A stretch of 64,000 bases of DNA from Lentzea sp. NBRC 105346. GTDB lineage: Bacteria > Actinomycetota > Actinomycetes > Mycobacteriales > Pseudonocardiaceae. The stretch spans positions 180,405 through 244,404 of the forward strand of contig NZ_BSTQ01000018.1 in the NCBI RefSeq assembly GCF_030269605.1, written 5' to 3'. A program made the translations under genes and the position numbers. Below are positions 60,417-64,000 of the stretch, piece by piece; the stretch's first letter is position 1, and every line of letters begins with the position of its first letter. The notes under the pieces are model-generated. The model saw only the letters and a program-made list of their open reading frames with translations, ran no database searches and was not told the origin of the DNA.

Positions 60417-60871
60417 TCAGGGTCGCCGCCGCGCTCACCTGCCTGGTGATCGCATTGGTACTCAGAGCCAACGGCGTCGGGGCCATCCAGCTGGCGATCT
60501 TCGCGGCGCTCGCGGTCGTCACCGTCCTACTGCCCGCCAGCGCCGCCCCGGCGCTGGTGATCGCGTTCGCGGCGGTCGTGATGGTCTTCGCGGACGGCCA
60601 CCCGTTGCGGCTCGGCGTGCTCCTGCTGATCCCGTTGCTGCACCTCGTGCACATCACGAGCGCGCTGGCCGCCGTGGTGCCGGTCAGAGCGGCGGTCGCA
60701 GTGGACGCTCTGAAGGCGCCCGCGCGCCGGTTCGTGATCATCCAGGCGATCGTTCTGGGGCTCGCCGCGGTTGCGAGACTGCTCCCGGACGGGCCGACTC
60801 CAGCGCCCGTCGAGGTCCTCGGTCTGGGGGCTTGCGCGGTGGTTCTGGGGATCGTCGCGCTGAGGATCTGA
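60413..60871 (+). CDS. Membrane protein closing the MoxR operon
   Basis: A 152-residue protein with about five hydrophobic segments and almost no soluble part. GTG 60413 overlaps the DUF58 stop (GTGA). No family recognised. The steady 4-nt overlaps indicate co-translation with the DUF58 protein, so a membrane partner role is plausible. Confidence 0.8.
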   Translation: MIRVAAALTCLVIALVLRANGVGAIQLAIFAALAVVTVLLPASAAPALVIAFAAVVMVFADGHPLRLGVLLLIPLLHLVHITSALAAVVPVRAAVAVDALKAPARRFVIIQAIVLGLAAVARLLPDGPTPAPVEVLGLGACAVVLGIVALRI

Positions 60872-60969
60872 ATCGCTTCTCTCAGGGTGTTCGGCATCAC
60901 CGGGCGACCCGTGTCACAACCGGCCCCGCGAACGCGCGGGAATCGGGTTCCTGGTGCGACGATGTGCGT

Positions 60970-62295
60970 ATGGCTGCTGTTAAGTCGCAACCCACTCGGA
61001 TCGTGATTGTCGGCGGTGGGTACGTCGGCATGTACACGGCGCTCGGGTTGCAGAAGAAACTGCGATCCGGTGAGGCGTCGGTGACTGTCATCGACCCGCA
61101 GCCGCACATGACCTACCAGCCCTTCCTCCCCGAGGCGGCGGCCGGTTCGATCGAGCCGCGCCACGTCGTCGTGCCGCTGCGCAAGGTGCTGAAGCGGTGC
61201 CACGTGGTCACCGGCCGCGCCACCCGCATCGAGCACGCGCGCAAGGCCGTGACGGTCGAGCTGTCCGACGGCCACATCGAGGAGTTCGAGTACGACGTGC
61301 TCGTCTCCGCGCTGGGCGCCATCTCGCGCACGCTGCCCATCCCGGGCCTCGCCGAGGTCGGCATCGGCATGAAGACCATCGGTGAGGCGATCTACCTCCG
61401 CAACCACGTGCTGTCGCGCCTCGACCAGGCCGCGAGCACGAACGATCCGGAGATGCGCAAGCGGCTGCTGAGCTTCGTGGTCATCGGCGGCGGCTTCGCG
61501 GGTATCGAGACCCTGGCCGAGCTCGAGGACATGACGCGGTACGCGCTGCGTTACTACGAGGGCCTCAAGCTCGAGGACATGAACTGGGTGCTGGTCGAGG
61601 CCGCCGGCCGGATCATGCCCGAGGTGTCCGCCAAGCTCGGCGCGTGGACCGTCGAGCAGCTGGAGAAGCGCGGCATCAAGGTCTACCTCGACACGCGCGT
61701 GAAGTCGCTCGAGGGCGGCCACGTCGTGCTCGACGACGGCACCGAGTTCGACTCGGACACCATCATCTGGACGGCCGGCATGAAGGCCAACCCGATGCTG
61801 CGCAACACCGATCTGCCGCTCGACGAGCGGGGCCGCGTCCGCTGCACCGCCGCGATGCAGGTGCAGGGCCTGCCCGGCGTCTGGGCCGCGGGTGACTGCT
61901 CGGCCGTGCCGGACCTGTCGCGCACCGAAGAGGACCCGACCGCGACCTGTGTGCCGAACGCGCAGCACGCGATCCGCCAGTCCAAGCTGCTGTCGAAGAA
62001 CATCATCGCGACGCTGCGCGGCAAGGAGCCCAAGGAGTACTTCCACAAGTACCTGGGCGCCGTCGCGGGCCTCGGCCTCTACAAGGGTGTCGCGGACGTC
62101 TTCGGCCTGCGTTTCCGCGGCGCGATCGCGTGGTTCATGCACCGCAGCTACCACGTGGCGTTCGTGCCGACCGTGAACCGCAAGCTGCGCGTGCTGATGG
62201 ACTGGACGCAGGCGCTGTTCTACGGCCGCGAGGTCGTCGCGCTGGGTCAGATCAACGACCCGAAGGACGAGTTCGATCGGGCCGTCAAGAGCTGA
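60970..62295 (+). CDS. ndh: Type II NADH:quinone dehydrogenase
   Basis: A 441-residue NDH-2 flavoprotein. The FAD-binding GGGYVGMYTALGLQ is at about 15-28, the NADH-binding GGGFAGIETLAELED near 177, and the second FAD motif GVWAAGDCSAVP near 306. The C-terminal amphipathic part (FMHRSYHVAFVPTVNRKLRVLMDW) would attach to the membrane surface. It feeds electrons from NADH into menaquinone without proton pumping. No ribosome binding site precedes ATG 60970. Confidence 0.93.
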   Translation: MAAVKSQPTRIVIVGGGYVGMYTALGLQKKLRSGEASVTVIDPQPHMTYQPFLPEAAAGSIEPRHVVVPLRKVLKRCHVVTGRATRIEHARKAVTVELSDGHIEEFEYDVLVSALGAISRTLPIPGLAEVGIGMKTIGEAIYLRNHVLSRLDQAASTNDPEMRKRLLSFVVIGGGFAGIETLAELEDMTRYALRYYEGLKLEDMNWVLVEAAGRIMPEVSAKLGAWTVEQLEKRGIKVYLDTRVKSLEGGHVVLDDGTEFDSDTIIWTAGMKANPMLRNTDLPLDERGRVRCTAAMQVQGLPGVWAAGDCSAVPDLSRTEEDPTATCVPNAQHAIRQSKLLSKNIIATLRGKEPKEYFHKYLGAVAGLGLYKGVADVFGLRFRGAIAWFMHRSYHVAFVPTVNRKLRVLMDWTQALFYGREVVALGQINDPKDEFDRAVKS

Positions 62296-62310
62296 TCACT
62301 GCGGGTGATG

Positions 62311-62348
62311 GCCCCGCCGCTTGCCTCAATTGGCTCTAGCGGCGGGGC
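62311..62348 (+). terminator. Terminator after ndh
   Basis: GCCCCGCCGCT (62311-62321) pairs with AGCGGCGGGGC (62338-62348), 11 bp with a 16-nt loop, starting 15 nt after the ndh stop. Confidence 0.8.
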
Positions 62349-62409
62349 ACCCTTATGGCCCAGAGCCGTAACTTGAGCCCCCAATAGGAGTAACCCCGCT
62401 GGGGTCGGC

Positions 62410-62438
62410 TTGACATTGCGTAACGTGAACCAGAAACT
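62410..62438 (+). promoter_or_regulatory. Promoter of the peptide/ATP-grasp cassette
   Basis: A consensus -35 TTGACA (62410-62415), a 17-nt spacer and GAAACT (62433-62438). It predicts a ~50-nt leader and separates the cassette from ndh, which already ends at a terminator. Confidence 0.5.
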
Positions 62439-62496
62439 ACCGCTGGTGCATCACCTGAATGCGTGATCCGCCTGTGTGGGGAGAGAGGTGATCCCG

Positions 62497-62619
62497 ATGT
62501 CTCTCGAGGAGCTGGCCGCACAGCTTCGTCGCGGCGAGATCGAGGACCCCGCGTTGGCGCAGTACGCCGCCGAGTACGCCAACGCCGGGAAGTGTTTCCG
62601 CAGCAAGAAGGACGATTGA
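62497..62619 (+). CDS. 40-residue peptide, candidate RiPP precursor
   Basis: ATG 62497 to TGA 62619. The peptide has an acidic, helix-prone N-terminal half (MSLEELAAQLRRGEIEDPAL), then AQYAAEYANAG and a C-terminal KCFRSKKDD. GAGGTGAT (62485-62492), an eight-base match to the 16S 3' end, lies 4 nt before ATG, so translation should be strong. The stop overlaps the TTG start of the ATP-grasp gene (TTGA). Leader-like and core-like halves beside an ATP-grasp enzyme suggest a modified peptide of the graspetide kind, with Lys/Ser and Asp as possible cross-link partners. I recognise no family, and it could instead be a small regulatory protein. Confidence 0.65.
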   Translation: MSLEELAAQLRRGEIEDPALAQYAAEYANAGKCFRSKKDD

Positions 62620-63731
62620 CCAGGTCAGCTGAAGGGCGGGGAACAAGCGGAGGCGAAGCCCCGTCCGAAGCTGCGAGACCTCTGTTGCTGCAGGGACAGG
62701 ACTACCTCTTCCGGTCTCCGCCGAAGTGTCTGGACTTCCAGGAGCAGGTCCACCGGCTCGGCATGGTCGACGAGGGGGACGGCAGTCCTCAACCGTGCGT
62801 ACTGGTTCTCGCCCGCGCCGCCGACATGGAGATGAACGAGCTCTCCATAGCTCTTGCCGAACGCGGCATCCGAATGGCTCGAATCGACGCCGACCGCTGC
62901 CTCGACATCCCCCTCTCGGTCTACACCGACCAGCCGCTGATCGAACTAGACCGCTGGCTGCTGCGCCCCCTGCTGGTGTGGCGCCGCCACTTCGAGCTCT
63001 CCGCCCTCCCGGTGGAGCCCGGCACGCTGGCCGGCGCGTACGCCGCGGACCAGTGGGGCTCGGTCGCCAACTGGCTGTCCTCGCGCAGCGACTGGGCCCA
63101 CGTGAACCCGGCGCGCTCCACCACCCATCTGGACCGCCTGACGCAGCTGTCGGACGCCTCCTCGTTCGGTTTGAGGGTGCCCAGGACCGCCGTCACGACG
63201 CGTCCCGGCCGTACCCGGCCGGGCGGTGGCCGTTGCATCGTCAAAACGGCGGGCAGGCACCTCCTGGAGCCCCGTCCGGGCGTGCAGCACGGCCTGTTCC
63301 CGCGCCCGCTGGAAACCTCGCGCGCGGGTGGCGTCGCCGAGCCGGCCCCGGTGATCGTCCAGGAGTACGTGCCGTCCGACACCGAGCTGCGCGTGTTCGT
63401 CGTGGGCGAGCAGTGCATCGCGTACCAGGTCGACAAGCTCGACCCGGCGCAGCTCTGGGTGGACCCTGATGCGGTGCGCGTCACGCCCACCGTCGTGCCC
63501 GCCGGGCTGGCCGACCGCCTGCTGGCGCTGGCCCGCCACTGGCGCGTGCAGGTGGCCGCGTTCGACCTCCTCGTGACGGGCCGCGACCACGTCTTCCTGG
63601 AGATCAACGTGAACTGCGACTGGCGCTGGTTCGAGCACCGCGCCTCGGACAACTCGGTGTCCGCCGCGGTGCACGACTGGGTCGCCGATCGCTTCAAAGA
63701 ACTGCTCGGCGCGGGAAGAGGTCGATCATGA
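62616..63731 (+). CDS. ATP-grasp ligase, peptide-maturase-like
   Basis: About 371 residues. An N-terminal pre-ATP-grasp region (about 60-150) is followed by an ATP-grasp fold. The nucleotide Lys is near 210 in CIVKTAGRHLL, the hinge is VIVQEYVPSDTELRVFVVG, and the metal ligands are near Glu329 and Asn331/Asn333 in FLEINVNCDWRWFE. The final block resembles graspetide (TgmB/MvdD-like) maturases. TTG 62616 overlaps the peptide stop, with AAGGA just upstream; in-frame TTGs further downstream are alternatives. It most likely forms amide or ester bonds on the 40-residue peptide, by inference from coupling. Confidence 0.82.
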   Translation: MTRSAEGRGTSGGEAPSEAARPLLLQGQDYLFRSPPKCLDFQEQVHRLGMVDEGDGSPQPCVLVLARAADMEMNELSIALAERGIRMARIDADRCLDIPLSVYTDQPLIELDRWLLRPLLVWRRHFELSALPVEPGTLAGAYAADQWGSVANWLSSRSDWAHVNPARSTTHLDRLTQLSDASSFGLRVPRTAVTTRPGRTRPGGGRCIVKTAGRHLLEPRPGVQHGLFPRPLETSRAGGVAEPAPVIVQEYVPSDTELRVFVVGEQCIAYQVDKLDPAQLWVDPDAVRVTPTVVPAGLADRLLALARHWRVQVAAFDLLVTGRDHVFLEINVNCDWRWFEHRASDNSVSAAVHDWVADRFKELLGAGRGRS

Positions 63732-63831
63732 CCGCCAATGGCCGCTTACCCGAGTGCGCGGTATAGCGGAACTTGCTGGGCCGTGCGGGCGACTTCCCGC
63801 GAACCGCGCACACAAACCGTCGATCAACGCC

Positions 63832-63837
63832 TAGGCT
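63832..63837 (+). promoter_or_regulatory. -10 box (TAGGCT) for the UAA-anticodon tRNA
   Basis: TAGGCT ends 7 nt before the first tRNA base (63845). It is the same hexamer seen before ispE, the acyl-AMP ligase gene and eno. The tRNA is thus likely transcribed on its own. Confidence 0.45.
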
Positions 63838-63844
63838 CCCCGCT

Positions 63845-63918
63845 GCCCCCGTAGCCCAATCGGTAGAGGCAGGTCCCTTAAAAGGATCACAGTACGGGTT
63901 CGAATCCCGTCGGGGGCA
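63845..63918 (+). tRNA. Class I tRNA with anticodon TAA (nominally Leu)
   Basis: A 74-nt cloverleaf: acceptor GCCCCCG/CGGGGGC with discriminator A, anticodon stem GGTCC/GGATC with loop CTTAAAA (anticodon TAA), a 5-nt variable loop, and T-arm ACGGG-TTCGAAT-CCCGT. CCA is not encoded. The anticodon would read UUA (Leu), but bacterial tRNA-Leu is class II with a long variable arm, and this one has none. The body looks more like tRNA-Lys. All stems pair well, so simple decay is not obvious. The amino acid is undecided. Confidence 0.85.
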
Positions 63919-63939
63919 CTACCGTTCACCACATAGAAC

Positions 63940-63974
63940 CAGCCCCTGACCTGCGAAAGTGAGGTCAGGGGCTG
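63940..63974 (+). terminator. Terminator after the tRNA
   Basis: CAGCCCCTGACCT (63940-63952) pairs perfectly with AGGTCAGGGGCTG (63962-63974), 13 bp with a 9-nt loop, followed by ATCTTGT. Two ACTCCCGG copies follow at the window end. Confidence 0.8.
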
Positions 63975-64000
63975 ATCTTGTAACTCCCGGTGACTCCCGG

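Overview
The window is a stretch of high-GC actinobacterial chromosome. Gene content and order follow the Mycobacterium tuberculosis segment Rv1008-Rv1026: tatD, rpfB, ksgA, ispE, pks16-like ligase, pth, rplY, prsA, glmU, TetR, mfd, mazG, lpqU, eno, ftsB-like, DUF501, ppx. Codon use, the many GTG starts, TANNNT -10 boxes and the accessory genes suit Pseudonocardiaceae (Lentzea/Saccharothrix/Actinosynnema-like); that placement is inference. I see no insertion sequence, prophage, CRISPR array or rRNA.

Layout. 1-8.7 kb: the tatD end, a resuscitation-promoting factor, ksgA, a SAM-riboswitch-controlled metNIQ methionine importer inserted into the conserved order, ispE and an ABC-F protein. 8.8-13.5 kb: two proteins built from tandem DivIVA-type motifs, flanking an acyl-AMP ligase and mixed into the rplY-pth operon. 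13.7-18.6 kb: a reductase-like protein, prsA, glmU, a GGDEF diguanylate cyclase and tRNA-Gln. 18.7-25.3 kb: accessory genes (a hydrolase with a duplicated tail, a desaturase with its TetR, a secreted GH43, an SRPBCC-MarR pair, a PQQ-type sugar dehydrogenase, DUF4291). 25.3-34.6 kb: mfd, a SurA-like lipoprotein, mazG, a tricorn protease. 34.6-43.6 kb: the efeUOB iron importer with an iron-box-like site, an LpqU-like transglycosylase, a methyltransferase, a transporter, a hydrolase and a P450. 43.6-48.4 kb: eno, ftsB-like, DUF501, a transglycosylase with a polythreonine tail, ppx. 48.5-54.1 kb: a dppABCDF peptide importer. 54.3-60.9 kb: two small exported proteins, a serine carboxypeptidase-like protein, a family-5 uracil-DNA glycosylase, and a five-gene DUF4129/MoxR/DUF58 operon. 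60.9-64 kb: a type II NADH dehydrogenase, a 40-residue peptide gene coupled to an ATP-grasp enzyme (candidate two-gene peptide-modification cassette), and a class I tRNA with a UAA anticodon.

The backbone covers translation, cell wall precursor and isoprenoid synthesis, repair and division. The variable genes sit in discrete gaps between backbone genes. Many intergenic gaps carry long, often perfect hairpins, and several genes look leaderless: a TANNNT hexamer ends 6-9 nt before the start codon.

The points most worth following up are the 40-residue peptide/ATP-grasp pair (62497-63731), the UAA-anticodon class I tRNA (63845-63918), the DivIVA-motif array proteins, a likely ATT start codon for the uracil-DNA glycosylase, and a 14-codon reading frame overlapping the Rpf start.
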